Shown piece by piece: positions 19,187 through 31,884 of a DNA stretch of 64,000 nucleotides (its first letter is position 1; every line of letters starts with the position of its first letter). Position numbers and translations under genes: made by a program. The DNA comes from Cristatella mucedo (Eukaryota > Bryozoa > Phylactolaemata > Cristatellidae). The notes beneath the pieces are model-generated. The model made no database searches, was not told the DNA's origin, and saw only the letters and a list, made by a program, of their open reading frames with translations. The stretch covers positions 15,357,001 to 15,421,000 of the forward strand of contig WPIO01000002.1 in NCBI GenBank assembly GCA_009760855.2. Direction: 5' to 3'.

Positions 19187-22100
19187 TCAATTTTTCTTTT
19201 CGGTATCATTACTAATATTGCAAGTCTTACAATGACCTGGATTTCTACCATTGCTAAATGCTTCTGCAATCTTATAATGTATTCCCGTATGCATAACTAC
19301 AACAATCACAGTCTAACCAGTAACGTTTTGGTTCGAATGCTGATAGTGCAACTTTGTTCTGTCTCACAGTATACATTATATGTTTTTCACTTCTAATCAA
19401 TGATTGTTCATAAGATTTCTCTATTTTAGTGCTAAGACATGACTTAAAATCTGAAAGTTTTAAACTCTTATCAACTACAGTTTTATTTACTCTCTGCTTT
19501 TTTAGATTGTCCTATCTGCTTCCCTTCTTTGGTATATCTTTCATTCATTTCTCATACAATCCTATTACTTCCTATTTGTTTCCCTTCTTTATCAACTTTA
19601 ATATCATCAAGGCAAATATTATAAGAGCAAAGCTTAGGTCTTAAGAAGACACATTCATTTAATATTGCTGTTTTAATTTGATCTTTTATCTGATCTTTAA
19701 ACTTCCCAACGATCTTGTTATTACTTTTTATAATACTTTTTGATTTCTCATCATGCAAAAATGGATAATCATCTGGAAAATTATTTAGATCTAACGTTTC
19801 TGGATATTCAAAAAAGTCTTTATAAACATCTTCTGTAAAAACCTCCATAACAAGTGAATCAGTATCAGTATACAACACGTTTATTTTTGAGTCATATCTT
19901 TTCTTCATTGTTAGATAATAGAAATTTTGCATTAACGTCTTTGACAAATCAAGAATACAGAATCCAACATAAAAAGATTTATTTAGTGTTACTGTTTCCT
20001 TGTTACTTTCTATAGAAATAATGTTACTAGATAATAGCTTCCTATCAACAAACCTAGGACTCCTATAAATCTTAATCATTCTAACTAAATCATCACTCAA
20101 TTCTCCATTTAACAATTCAATGATTTCCTTCCACAAACATTTCCAATTGTCTTACCAGAGAAAGCATTATTTAATAATTTAAAGAAGTGCTTTTCGAAAT
20201 CATTCTTTGCATTATTCCTAAGCTTAATATTGTTATCAATATTTTCTTCTAACCAATTAGACTGATCAAACTCTAATACTCTATGTACTTTTGTTAATTG
20301 GTATCCTAACTCAATACAACTCTTTAGATTAGGATAATGAATAACATATTTTTCTTTTGGTTCTAAATATAGTACTATTTTTTTCTACTGGGTCACTACC
20401 TCTGTTAAAACTCTTGTGATATTTAGAATATTTGGAATATGTCTTTTGTGACACGTTTGTTCTCTGGAAGTAAAGGATAATCAAAGAAATAATCATGTTT
20501 TTCTTTTGGAAAATGCATATCAACTTCAAGAACATAATCTTGGTTTGATGATGCTTTAAATTTCTTAATTATATCATCTTTATTCTCATTCCAGAATTTT
20601 ACCAACGTTTTGATAAGAAATTAAAACCACCAGTTGGTACAAATTGTTTCATTGCCCATCCATTAAGATTGGTTGCATCAAAGTATAAAAGATAAGAAGT
20701 TAGTTTCGTAGGATCAAAATTAACGCACCTTGGATTGTTTGCTTTAGCATATCGCTTCGAAACTTGTGTCATTCCACCACGCTTTCCTTTTTCAAAGAAT
20801 AAAAAAATATCTGGATCAGTTAATAATTCAAGAACAACACCTGTATGTTTTAAACCTGCAGTCCAAGTTAATTGTGGTGTTGTTAAAAACTTTGCAGTAT
20901 CTATTTCATAATGTTTAATTATTAGATCACGAAACCTCTCAAAGACATCTGCCAAACCTAAAACATCAATCTTTAAATATAAGTCGTGATAGTGTTTAAG
21001 ATTTTTTTATTTCAAATGCATTCCATAATTTTTCTGCATGTTTATAATCTTTCTTTGAAATATGTCCACTAAGACTAGAGTAAAACTTTTCAATTGGTGG
21101 TAAACTTGTTTCTTGAAATCGAGCAAAATAATCCACGAATTAAGTAAGGATAAACACCTTTTCTAGTAAGTAAAGCTATCTTTTTATCATCATATTGTTT
21201 TCTTTCAAACTCATTAAAATGTTGTCTTATTGCAGCAAACTTATCCTCAGCATTTGATAAGTTTTTTATTAGATTAAGCAAAGAACTTTGCAACAATTGA
21301 TAGGAATCTCTGAAACATATATCACCGAAATCTATAGTTAAAAGTTTTTCTTTATTATTGGCAATTACTTGTTTCTTATCTTCATCACAATTGAGAGCAC
21401 TAACAATCAAGTGAGAATCATATCCTCTACGATTGTGAATATAAACAGGAAGCTTAAGTGAATTTACAGAGATTTTTAGTTTTAAGTTGCAAGAACCGTG
21501 AGCTGCTCCTCTATATTTACCAGTTAAATGATAGTGATCCAAAACCTTTTCACTTTTATCTAAGAATTGACCACATATCCAACAAGGTTATGCATTATCA
21601 CATTCTTTTTCTTTTCTTCTGTCATCGATGATTTATCATATATTTTATATTTTTGAAGTACTTTCTTAAGTTCCTCTTTATTTTTCTTGAAATCTTCCTT
21701 TAATGAGATAATGAATTTATCAACACAATCACTTCCAAAAGTTTGAGTATATTGTGATACGACTTTACCTACATGATTTAAAAATTACATATGCACCTGA
21801 ACAAGGTTTATGTTGATTGATAGATCCCTGCATTGCTTCTTCCGGATTATCAATTAAACCTAGCGAACATTCAAAGTCAGCATATGCAACAAATGGTGAC
21901 CTAATCATTTTATTAAAATCTCTAAACATAACTATATCACCTGTTCCATCTTTATTACTATTTGCATGTGGCATTTTCACTTTAGATGTTCCACAATGTT
22001 CTGAATTACAATCAATAATATGAGAATCTAATTTTTCTTGTTCATAAAACCTTGAAAGACATCTCTTGCAAAATAATCTAGACCTTCCAACATCTCTACT

Positions 22101-23234
22101 AGTCCTACATGAGAAATTAAAGTTTGTAATAGGAACATAATGAGATTTTCCTTGATCACTATATAAAAGAAGATCTACATGATTCTCACTTTCCTCAGTG
22201 TTAACAATTAATGGAAATAAAGAATGAGTATATTCATAAACATTTATAGTAATATTAAATAGTTTAGCAAGTTTTGGAATATCCTCAACTATTTTTGGAA
22301 CGCTGTTATTAATACTAAATTGATTTCTCGGATCATCTTCATCACTTGTTGTAAATAGTGGTTTTATTGAATGTAATATATCTGAATACTTCTTTTGTAA
22401 TTTAATTCCTAAATTATGAGTTGCTTCTTTATGATTAATAGACGGATGCAATGCTCGTAAAACATACCATAATGCGAAATCATTATCTTCAGTATTCTTC
22501 ATTTTTATTATAAATCTCTTATTTTTTAAGTTTTCAGGGAGTGGAATATGTGAACCACCAATTTAAGTAGTCTATCTTGTAAACTTTGCATAAGCACTAA
22601 CAATTCTTACAACTCTACATGATGAGCAACCCTCATTCCAATCGTCAAGAGTCTTATTCATTACACCAAAATGTTTTCCATTTATTGATTTGAAATTAGA
22701 AACCCTATTCCAAATTGCTGGTGAAGAAACGCTCAACACTGCAAAAATAGTTTCATTCTTTGCATTCTCTAATTTAATGGGAATAACAAGACTCATCTTT
22801 ATATAATTTATTCTAGAAGTAACACTATTCATAAAATCTATTAACACTGGAGTACAATTTTCTTTAAATTAATTATTATCTGAATCTTTTAATTTAAAAC
22901 TTTCATATTCATAATCAATCTCATTACCATTAGCAGTTTTCCTTCCTAAAAACCAACCACTGGTTTCAATCTTACGAAGACGTTTTGTTTCACTAAAGAA
23001 ACTATCTACTTTTTTCTGTTTAGGAGTTATTACTTTATGAGATAGTAGATTTTTATTTAATGATTTTATATCACTTGCAGAGACTGGATAATGAACAATG
23101 CGAGAAGAATTGCCATACTTCTAGTTAAAAGAAGGTTTAACACCAAACTTTAATTCATAAGCAGATACTAACCTTTTCGCACGTTTATTAAACGATTCAC
23201 CCTCGCGCCGTGAAAATTCATTTTTTCCAGACAT
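19187..23234 (-). pseudogene. Protein-primed family-B DNA polymerase (pPolB), broken
   Basis: About 1,350 codons read across many breaks, the expected length for Polinton polymerase. Start: ATG 23,232-23,234 in ATATAGATG. Motifs in order: an N-terminal domain with DNDFALWYVLRALHP (near 22,480); AYADFECSLG (Exo I, near 21,875); the family's DHYHLTGKYRGAAHGSCN insert (near 21,540-21,485); IHNRRGYDSHLIV (Exo II, near 21,440); DATNLNGWAM (motif A region, near 20,675, with Asn where Tyr is usual); DFEKHFFKLLNNAFSGKT (motif B, near 20,200-20,150); LYTDTDSLVM (catalytic motif C, near 19,865); and a terminal KVALSAFEPKRYW (near 19,345). Frameshifts and stops lie near 23,122, 22,870, 22,570, 21,780, 21,590, 21,105, 21,010, 20,600, 20,380, 20,140, 19,550 and 19,285. 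It replicated the viral genome using a terminal protein primer. Confidence 0.88.
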
Positions 23235-23240
23235 CTATAT
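23232..23240 (-). promoter_or_regulatory. Gene-start motif ATATAGATG
   Basis: Shortest variant, at the start codon of the DNA polymerase. Confidence 0.5.
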
Positions 23241-23320
23241 TAAGAAAATTAATTTTACTAAGATGAAAATAATAGTTACTATAATATACAATCGAGTAAA
23301 ATTTGTTGAGTAGTCTGGGG

Positions 23321-23435
23321 TTTTTCCATTTGGTAGACACACACTCAAATAGAATATTTTGGAACGAGATCGAGCCGGAGCGAGATCGAGAGAAAAAATG
23401 TTCTATTTCGAGGGTGAGGCTGCCAAAGGGAAAAA
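23321..23435. repeat. 115-bp imperfect hairpin at the virus/host junction
   Basis: The left arm (TTTTTCCATTTGGTAGAC ... AAATAGAATATTTT) is the reverse complement, with mismatches, of the right arm (AAAATGTTCTATTTCGAG ... GCTGCCAAAGGGAAAAA). The centre holds a GAGATCGAG direct repeat. Base composition changes from AT-rich viral to host-like here. It could be a small MITE, or a remnant of the Polinton end; the other end needed to decide is outside the window. Confidence 0.65.
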
Positions 23436-23440
23436 TCACA

Positions 23441-23606
23441 TACTACTCTCCCTTATCTGCGGTGGGTCAGCCCCTAGCTCGTATACGTACCCCATGGGGG
23501 AATAAAGATTGAGTCACGTTCACTGCTCACGTTCTCCCGCTCGCGTCTTCGTTTCACCGTGAGACTCCACTAGCGCTTCTGAAGCCGGAGACACTGTAAC
23601 GTAACA
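23441..23606 (+). mobile_element. LTR fragment of a Ty3/gypsy-like element
   Basis: Matches the 3' part of the putative LTR at 41,470-41,741, including a GGGGAATAAAGATTG polyadenylation-like stretch and a GGAGACACTGTAACGTAACA end. Truncated on the left next to the hairpin. Confidence 0.5.
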
Positions 23607-23608
23607 CT

Positions 23609-24097
23609 TCCAACTTTCTCTTTGTTTCGTTAGACGAAGTCTGTTGGATGCTTAAAGTGTACAAAAAGCCGTTTAGGCTGTAAGTGAGCTATCAAAAACT
23701 CTCCTGCGTAACAACCACATAGTCTGTACGGATTTGTGGATTTACAGACAGAGATACATTACATTACTCTCATATGTAAAGTGCCCGAGAAGAGAATTAC
23801 TAGTCTTTTCTGTCTTTTTTTTAAAGTGCGTAATAAGCACACAATTGGGTATCTAAGAGTGGTAAACAGATCTCTCATTATTGTCGTCAATAAGATATGT
23901 TTCTGTGTTTCGAGTGTTTCAAGTTGTTTAATGTAATGTAATGTATCTCCGTCTGTAACTCCACAAAGTCACAAAGACCATGTGGGTGTTACGCAGGAGA
24001 GTTTTGTATAGCACACTCACAGCCTAAGCGGCTTTCGTTACGCATTTGGTAGCCAACAGACTTCGTCTCACGCAACAAAGAGAAAGTGGGAAGCATA
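23609..24097. mobile_element. Foldback (MITE-like) element with about 160-bp inverted repeats
   Basis: The left arm 23,609-23,772 begins CTTCCAACTTTCTCTTTG and contains CTCTCCTGCGTAACA. The right arm 23,938-24,097 is its inverted copy, ending CAAAGAGAAAGTGGGAAG. The arms are separated by about 165 bp. No transposase frame is present, so it would be non-autonomous. The R1 copy at 41.7 kb keeps only the left arm and centre. Confidence 0.7.
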
Positions 24098-24764
24098 GCA
24101 GAGTCAGGAGAGCAGTTGAGGTTTGCCGTCTAACGCGCTCACTCGTGCTCACAACCAATAATCTCAGCTGCCGGGCGCCCAACTTTGGAAACTAATCCGT
24201 GAAACTTGAAAAACAGTCGTTGCATTCTTATCTGCCCGCCGGAGTCATTATGTTTGCAACTAAACGCACAACACTCGTTGGGAGGGTTCTGCAGATTTAA
24301 CGCAGTTACGGTCGCTTCACGCGATGGATGTCCTTGCAAAGCCGAGCTGGATTCAGGCTGCTACATGCTTATAATTGTTTGCTGAGCCAGCCTCGGCCCA
24401 GCGACGCCTGCTGGGCCTCATATCCTTCGGGAGTTACCCTTGAACCGGCCGACCGCCCGATATTCCCTGGCTCCCCAGTTTCTATTAACATGGCATATTT
24501 TGCAACCAGCCCGACGACCAGCTCATACACGCTCTCCAGAGCTACAGTTTAGCGCTCTGTTCCACCCAGTAAAGATGCACTACTTGCAAATGTGTGTTTC
24601 TTAGTGGCATTAAGAACCTAAGAACATAGCACTGTCAGGCATACCAATTATTATAAAATATTTGTATATCACCCTCAGAGAACATTCCTAGGTGCATCAA
24701 GTTTGCTCGAATCAAAACACGCTCTAAAGATCAGTATTACCTTGCATAATTCACAAGTGTGTAG

Positions 24765-25330
24765 ATATGAATGCCACCAGCAATGCACTTCTGTGGGCAT
24801 GGGCCGCTTCCACCCATCCCGCCTGTGCCGCCGCGACCAGACCGGATGACAACAAGCTGGCTTTCTTCTCCAGCCTCCATCCGGTCATGCGGTCTTGCGG
24901 AATGTGGGCGTCAGTTGCTCTGGCGCTCAGGCTGCAAGCGCATTCTTACGGCCCAGTCGCGAGCGTCGAGAACTGCCGGCGACCGGGGCGGCACGCAGAC
25001 TCGGGCTAGTTTCTCGTCGATGGACAGCGCCAATTTCAGACAATCAGCGATGGCAGCCACGGTTAGAAGCAAGAGTGAGGACGATGAGGCCGCTGAGCCC
25101 TGGGGCAACGCCGGTCGCGGCCTTGACGCCTGCGGACCCGACGACGACTGCAGTCCGTCCACGCGATTGGTGAGCGGGACTGTCGCCGTGCCGCCACCGC
25201 CGCTCCTCCCGCCGCTGTTTGTGCCGCCGCTGCTGCTTCTACCTCTGTCGCCGCTACCGCCGCAGCCGCTACCGCCGCAGCGGTGGCGGAGCTTCCCTTA
25301 GCGCGTAACGCCGATCGCCGAGCCTCCCCG
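24765..25330. other. GC-rich core of R1, copy 1, nearly identical to copy 2
   Basis: About 565 bp rich in CCG/GCC, ending in a run of Pro/Leu- or Ala-coding triplets. It differs from 43,157-43,735 at only about ten positions, including one small indel, whereas neighbouring R1 sequence is visibly more diverged. Several open frames exist on both strands, but none shows a known domain and the indel breaks the + strand frame, so I do not call a gene. Confidence 0.5.
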
Positions 25331-27190
25331 AAAGAATGCCGAAGCTTTCGTAGAAGGTGTGATCGTGGACTGGCTTCACGGCCCCAATTTTTTTACGCCG
25401 CCGTGATATCGAATGCCGCAGCGTTCCGAGACGACCTTCACTCACCTTAACGCTCGCATTTCACAGAGGCTGCATAGCCCGGCTAGGGACTACCGGCAGC
25501 ACCCAGCAGCGAACGGTAAATTCGCCTCGCTTCAGCCGAGCAGACGCGTGGGTTATGTCCGGGGCCCGCTCGCCACGTCTGAGCGCCTGATGCGACGCTA
25601 TCAACCGCAACAGTGCTGATGCTATGCGGACAGAGATGCCCTATACTTGGTGTGGCGAAATCTGCGACAGCTGACAGCCTGTCCGGAAAGTGTTAGCACA
25701 TAAGCGAGCCATTAGCATAAGCAAGCACAAATTATAAAGTGCCGCCTTGCCGCTGCCCCATGATGATATTACGGTTTGTTAGTGACTGTTTCTGATTGCA
25801 TTAAGCCATAGATTTAGCACGACGATTTGCACGCATCAGTAGCGCTTGACGTAAAAAGCGCTTAACGATTCTGATCCGATCCACTGTTCAGCTCAGTAGC
25901 ATTTTACCTAAGAAGCAAAATTGCACTGGTTCTCGCCCAAAGAAAAGTATATTGAATTGACAAGTGCTTGCAGAGTAGCTGATTATTCTAAGCCAGATAC
26001 TCGTACGCAATTGTTAGCCCAGGGTTTCGCACTATCTCCTGGGTTAAAAAAATTCCACTCCCATTGATTATCTGGAGAAATTTTACAGTATGTAGTACTG
26101 ACGTGGCTTTTCTAAAAATCCGATAGGACTTCCGTGCGTTAAGTTTTTGATTTTCAAAATACTTACACTCAATTATTCCGAACCATTAACTGGTATCCTC
26201 TTACCTTACGCGGATCGACTTGTTTGACTTTGCGGATCAACTCGTTTGCCATGCAGTGCATGTACGCAAAGGCGGCTAAAGCAGTGGGGCCGGCCGGGAA
26301 GCCTATCTCAATACGCTTTGAATTCCTAGAAAATCACCAGAACCAGTGTTTGTGTCTTTCCAAGAGTTAGTTCTGAGTAGGCGCGGCTCGATTAGATTAA
26401 CAGACCGCGAATGAACGTACCGGGTGATGCATTCTGAAAAGCCCGCTAGAAAGCTCTGGCGATCGTTGTTGAGTTCTGCCTAACTGCACAGGCTTATTGG
26501 GGATCATAAGCGCAACGGCGGCGGTGCGATGAAGAACAAACTCCCCTTCATGAGCGAGTTCCGGTAAAAACGAGGACGACTGTGTCTCACGCAGGCAGAT
26601 GGAAGCGGGCGAGCTTTAATACTGATGCAGTATCCGTCATGGAAGCAGCTCCGGAGTTCGAGAAGAGAAAATAAGAGATGGAGACAGAGGAAGTGGATGA
26701 CATGCGTACAGGCAGACGCACATGCAAGAATTAAACTGCTCGGCAAGGATACGGCACGAGCCGGCATGGAGCACGCCCATTTCATAGCTGTCAATGATGC
26801 TAAGACACTCGCGAGCGTCGTCACAGTGGCTAAGGCAGCCCCTATGGAGACAATGAACAGAATTTAAAGAACACTTATCGAGAAATCGCATTAAAGTCTA
26901 CTGCATAGAAAAGAATTAGCTTTAGCAAGATGCGACGAAGAGCTAATAAGTAGTCACCAGCCAGTCACCTATGGAACGTGTGTAAAGGCAGCCGAGTATA
27001 CCATTGTCAACACTTACCGAGAAAGCATGTCAATAGCCAGAAGCCCTTTACAATAAACGCTAACACTCAGCTCGATGAACATAATGAATGAGTAGCCTGC
27101 TTACTGGGACTTGCTCCACCCATCTTAGCTAGAAGCCTGGCAACCAGTTCACTGCTGCATAGGCCTCCCCCAACCGACGTTCCGTCTCCT

Positions 27191-29240
27191 ACGAATGCGA
27201 GGCCTCCCTGGTGATAACTTGGAAGATGTATTTCTACAAAGTGATCACAACTGCTGTTCTTGAGGGATGTATGACGGGTCTTTAAGAGATGTGCCTACCG
27301 TGAATGCTGGGGATTACCTTGAAGTATGAATGTGCTCAATACTTCATTAGCGACAACAGGCTATGGTAAGATAACAAAACATAAAAGTTACCACTATTAT
27401 AACGGCGAGATGTATGGACAATAATGTATTGGCATTACTTGTCTGCCACGTCCGCATACGAAGCCAGCATATTGCTCTGCTGGTAACTAATACGGCCCTT
27501 CAATGGGTGAGTCGCCAATATCTCTGGATTGCTAAGCCCCACGCCTTGTGCTGCCACAGCTCCTACTCCCACCTGAGCGTCAGTCTGTGCTGTACGTATT
27601 TGTCTTAGCTTACTGCCAGAAGAGATTATTTGACATGTTCCGAACACTTTTTTCACTGATTCTGTGCTGTCTCAGGTTTTGCACTCTGCAGACGTTCCAC
27701 CGGATAGGAAGAGGCCCAGAAATTTGCTGCAGCCGGAAATACCGATTTCATGTAATCGGCCTCAAGCTCAAAATCTGTACCATAATTGTGGATTATCGAC
27801 AGCTGACGTCTTGGGCGATAATTTTTTTAATTGCAAAGTATTTCTTAAGCAAAATAATGCTTCAGCAAACTTTTTTGTCCATTTAATCGTCTGACAACTG
27901 AGGTCATTGCACGCAAAGGCGAATTGCAAGACTCGAAGTGGACTAAGCAGCCATGTCGATGACGTACGTAAGAGCGTTAAGTAGCAGCGTAGCAAACGCC
28001 TAGCGACGAGCGCCCGAACGGGCAGAGCACAAACGAGACGAAACCGACGAGACAGGCATGCGAGAATAGGGCGAATAAGCTCCGCGATCCGGGCACAGGC
28101 TGGAGGCCTGGGCAAGAACCGCACTATCACAACCAGGCCTCAATTGACACAAAGGCGCATCCAATCGGCCTCGTCGTAAGAGGAGCAGACATTCAAGAAG
28201 ACTAACGATACAGCTGCAGTTCGGCTCGTCGGGAAAACGCCCGGCCTTGGTAGCGAGCTTAGTGGTACAGAAAAAATGCTACGGCTTGCCGATGCTATGT
28301 GTTAGGGCATCCGGCATCGCACAGGCAGTGCCAGGAAAACCAGCCACCGAACGGCGGTAAATTGTGATTCGCGATTGTGGGATAGTTGAATGCCGATGCC
28401 ATAAAAAGGTCGATGCCCTCTCTTAGGCAGGTAGTAATGAATTTGAGTCTCTGGGGCATTTACACACATTAGAGCTGATGTGGTTCTAGGTCACAGAAAA
28501 ATTGGTGTGTGCGATGGCTGCTGTTGAACGCGTCTAATAATCGGCGGATGTCAAATAGACGTTATCGATATGAATTTGATACATCAACATTTGAGCACTC
28601 ATCGCCCCTACCAGTTGTTGCTACTTCCGGCATAGCTGCGTGCATTGATGCAGCTCCTGAAAGTAACTAGCCGTGCTACAAGTTTCAGGCATCACGGTTA
28701 TTCGTCGCTTGTCGTCTGAGACGAGCACCATGACGAGAACTGTGCTCATTGCATAGTTTTGACCGAACGGTTAAGCCGCACACCGCTTTTGTCACAGCAT
28801 ATTCTCTCGCCAGTTTGGCACTTCACTATTTGCTATTATTTATCATTTGTTGACGATTATCGTGTATTATATATATGTAATGTTACTGCTGTTTAGTCAG
28901 ACACAGGCCTATGGTCTTTATCTGTGGTTCCTTAATTATGGATACTAGGAACCTGCTGGGCGATAGTCAATGGCCGAGGCCAAAGGAAAGCCGAAACCCA
29001 TGCAATACAATTTAGCCCCGCTGCCAGAGGTGCCTCAACTATATAGCTGAGTTGTGTTTGAGGCTGTTTTACCGTATGACCATTATTGTTGGAATTGCTG
29101 GTAATTAAATTTAAAATAACGTAACTATTTTAGCTGTCGAATCGACTACTTGCTACGGATAGGGATATGCCATGTTGTGTTACGAGCACTCTTCCCTGCT
29201 GCCGTGTTCCGCTGCAATAGATACAAGCGCCTGCACTAAT
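27191..29240 (+). repeat. Repeat R2, copy 1
   Basis: Matches 61,590-63,625 over its whole length with scattered substitutions and small indels. Shared landmarks are CCTCCCTGGTGATAACTTGG at the left, the ACTCCCACCTGAGCGTCAGT block and TTGCTACGGATAGGGATATG near the right end. No convincing coding region. Probably an inactive dispersed element. Confidence 0.8.
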
Positions 29241-29835
29241 ACGGCACCTAAAAGTCGCTGGCAGCAATATTAGCATCAGGCCTCACAGGTATTTTTCGAG
29301 CGTCGGCTACGGCTAGCAACATTACTAGAGCTGTTTTCACGGCCTTATTCTATCTGAAAGTGAAAGCCCCACACCCCTTTCTTAACACTGATCTTAGATT
29401 CACACTTGCAATATGCCAAGTAATGAAAAAATAGCATACATTCAGGATATATAGCCATCGGTTCTTCGTTACATGCCGCCATAATTTTATCTGCTACTAT
29501 AGCATGTCAGACGCACAGGTAGTGCTGATTTTTACGTAAGTATTAACTATACAAATGATGCCAGTGAATCAAGACCAATCTATGTGGGTGTTTGAAAATA
29601 ATCCTTAGCAATTTTCTCTACCTCTAGATTCTCTATCTAATAACTGCAATTTATACAATAATGCCTACAGCATTCTTCCCTGAAGTGTGCTGACGGGGCA
29701 GATGCAGTCTCATGATGAAACAGCTCGCACTTCGGTGCAAAAAAGAGACGTATTCCCCATTTCACAAGCAAGCGTCGTGACCTATCTCAAACCTAACTAC
29801 TAGAACAGCTGAAGCCAACCAATCCGCAGAAAGAT
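29241..29835. other. No feature seen
   Basis: Host-like sequence between R2 and R3 without open frames, repeats or motifs that I can support. Confidence 0.5.
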
Positions 29836-31612
29836 GAACCGCCCAAATACTGTTAGTTTTTCCTGGTTGATTCGCACAGGTTAAGCTATTCATTTCACTC
29901 CCCAAGGAAAAAAGCTATTCATTTCACTCCCCAAGGAAACAGCTGTTGCATATAAGGCGTACATCATTCATTTCCTCTGATGGTTTTTGGGCATAATGTA
30001 ATGTTAAGATAGCATTTTGCAGATTTTTAAAATGCGTTTTGTTTGCCTGTTTAAATACCTATCCAGTATAGACTATGGCATTTTTATGAGAACCTGAATT
30101 TCTAAGTATCAGCTATGCCAAACTATGGTGAGCTTTAGGGCTAAATTTTGACAGAGCCGCTTACGAAACAACTGGGATAAATCTACACGTATGCACGGTA
30201 CTATAAGTGAATATGCACGACAAAGATTGTAGCGTGACCTTTGCGAAACCTGGCCATTATAAAAGGCACGGTCCAGATCATAGTCACTCTTACGTTGAGA
30301 ATGTTCTTGCTAGGTGAGTTACAGAGCAGATCGTTAGCTGCTTTAAGCTGGTTAGCCATTTGGCTGGAGGTCATTAGTTTTATCAGCTGTGGTTTTGTTT
30401 ATGCATACCACAGTCTGTGACAGCACCTAATGCGGAGCAGGTCGGAGGCTCACCGGCGACGCAAGTGGGCTGTGACGCACCACATGTAGAAGACAAGGCG
30501 CAGATCGGATATGCGGTGCAGGTCGGAAACGCGGAAGGAAACCGGAGACGCTGCGGAGGCGCCCGAAGACGCGGCAGCGGTGCACGAAGACGCGGTGATG
30601 GCTTGCGAAGTGGTGGTGGTGTGGGATGCACCATTGAGCTTCGAGGCTGTGCCTCCCGACGAGGCACCAGCGGTGGAGAAATATGGGGCCCCACGACGCA
30701 TGAACGAAGCTGTCAAACGCAGCCGGCTCGTTTCCACAGGCCGTGTGGTCGCCCGCCTCCTCCGAGAAGCCATTACTTAGCCTCAAAATTAAGGGGACAG
30801 TTACTGCCCCGGCAGAAGGAGTTAGCATTGAAATTGATGGAATCCGCCGCCACTTAGCGGACATTAGACCAGTACCGAACGCCAACGAACTCCTTGACGA
30901 ACACTCCGATGCCGGCCCTGGTAATACGGCCAGAGCCGACGAGCCCAGCAGACAGCTACGGCCAAGATATGGCCTGAGACCACCGGCAGGCTATGAGGAC
31001 TATGTGCTTACTGTTTAGCATTCTTGCTGCCAGAAAGTAGAGAATGCGCCATAGATTGATCTCGAGATCAGGCGGGCATGTGGTTTTGTTTATGTATACC
31101 CCAGTCTGTGACAGCACCTAAATGTTGTTATCTGCCAGTACTAGGCTGGCTGGCCCTCCCGACCACCGGCTAGCCGATCGGAGCGCACCTAGGCGTTGGC
31201 AACGGCACCAACAAATGAGAGCGCAGCGTTCCGGTACTGCAGATGAGAGAAGCTGGCGAATGTCTGCGAGCGGGGGTTGCGCTTCCGCCGGCTGAGTGTG
31301 TAGATGAAATAAACTGGTGGTGTTCCTCAACCTCTAGCGTGCTGTGCCGCTCGCGACGATAATTCAGACTACATCAGCCTCAGCCATTTATGGTGCACTT
31401 GCCCTAGTACGGTGTTGTCTTACAGGCTGCGATCAGAACACTAAATGCTGCAATGCCACTGTCGCTACGTTGCTAGCTATTGTTGTCTGTGCACATTGCT
31501 TGCGTTGTGCAGCTACCTGAACGGGTAAGAATTGTGCGGTCAAGATAACGTTATTTTGACAAGCTAGTAGCTAGTTTTAATTATATATACCAGTATCGTA
31601 CCCATAAGCAGA
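29836..31612 (+). repeat. Repeat R3, copy 1, interrupted by a Ty3-like insertion
   Basis: 29,836-30,400 matches 33,815-34,375, and 31,390-31,612 matches 34,385-34,600. The intervening 1 kb is absent from copy 2 and is an insertion. A 27-bp tandem duplication (AGCTATTCATTTCACTCCCC...) lies near 29,885-29,938. Confidence 0.75.
30390..31389 (+). mobile_element. Remnant of a Ty3/gypsy-like element: pol 3' end plus LTR-like tail
   Basis: A frame ending at 31,018 reads VSIEIDGIRRHLADIRPVPN and later RYGLRPPAGYEDYVL. This is the C-terminal end typical of Ty3-type integrases (VDG-x-xRH-x-xDIR, then RPP...DYVL). The sequence GTTTATG(C/T)ATACC(A/C)CAGTCTG occurs on both sides (30,395 and 31,087), about 690 bp apart. 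The tail 31,130-31,330 contains GAAATAAA and resembles 42,296-42,480. It sits inside R3 copy 1, so it inserted later. Confidence 0.5.
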
Positions 31613-31669
31613 GCAGTAGGTATGAGTTCTAGAATTATTATTATTATTATTATTATTCGTCTTTCATGT

Positions 31670-31884
31670 GCTTTTTCGTGCTGACACTGTGCATGCTGCC
31701 ACTAACAACATTTGCATGCTGACCCTGTGCCTGTCACCCCTAACCATTTTATTCATGTTGTTTATCAACCATGATATTACTCACCATTCAATTGCATTTC
31801 TCTTTGCAGCAATTGTAAAGAGCCTAGAGAGAGATTGAGTTCTCTGAGGACGCTTTATCAAGTGCATTATTATTATTATTATTA
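31670..31884 (+). mobile_element. CR1/L2-type LINE 3' UTR fragment
   Basis: 3' UTR ending in (ATT)n at 31,865-31,884, directly followed by another copy in the same orientation. An ATT run also lies just upstream at about 31,636-31,660. Confidence 0.8.

Larger units (their letters stand above)
23441..27190 (+). repeat. Composite repeat R1, copy 1
   Basis: A stretch of about 3.7 kb that recurs at 41,590-45,040. In order it holds a short LTR-like end, a foldback element, a unique-looking linker, a GC-rich core (24,765-25,330) and AT-richer sequence. The last 395 bp or so (26,795-27,190) are inverted relative to copy 2. No long conserved reading frame spans it. Confidence 0.8.

Noticed and set aside
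24771-25301. 176-codon Pro/Leu-rich + frame, and overlapping frames on both strands
   Set aside because: Open frames arise from CCG/GCC-rich sequence; the second copy has an indel that breaks the frame and no domain is visible.
30417-30885. Overlapping open frames on both strands in GC-rich sequence
   Set aside because: Mutually overlapping frames without motifs; only the end of a Ty3-type pol frame (to 31,018) was supportable.
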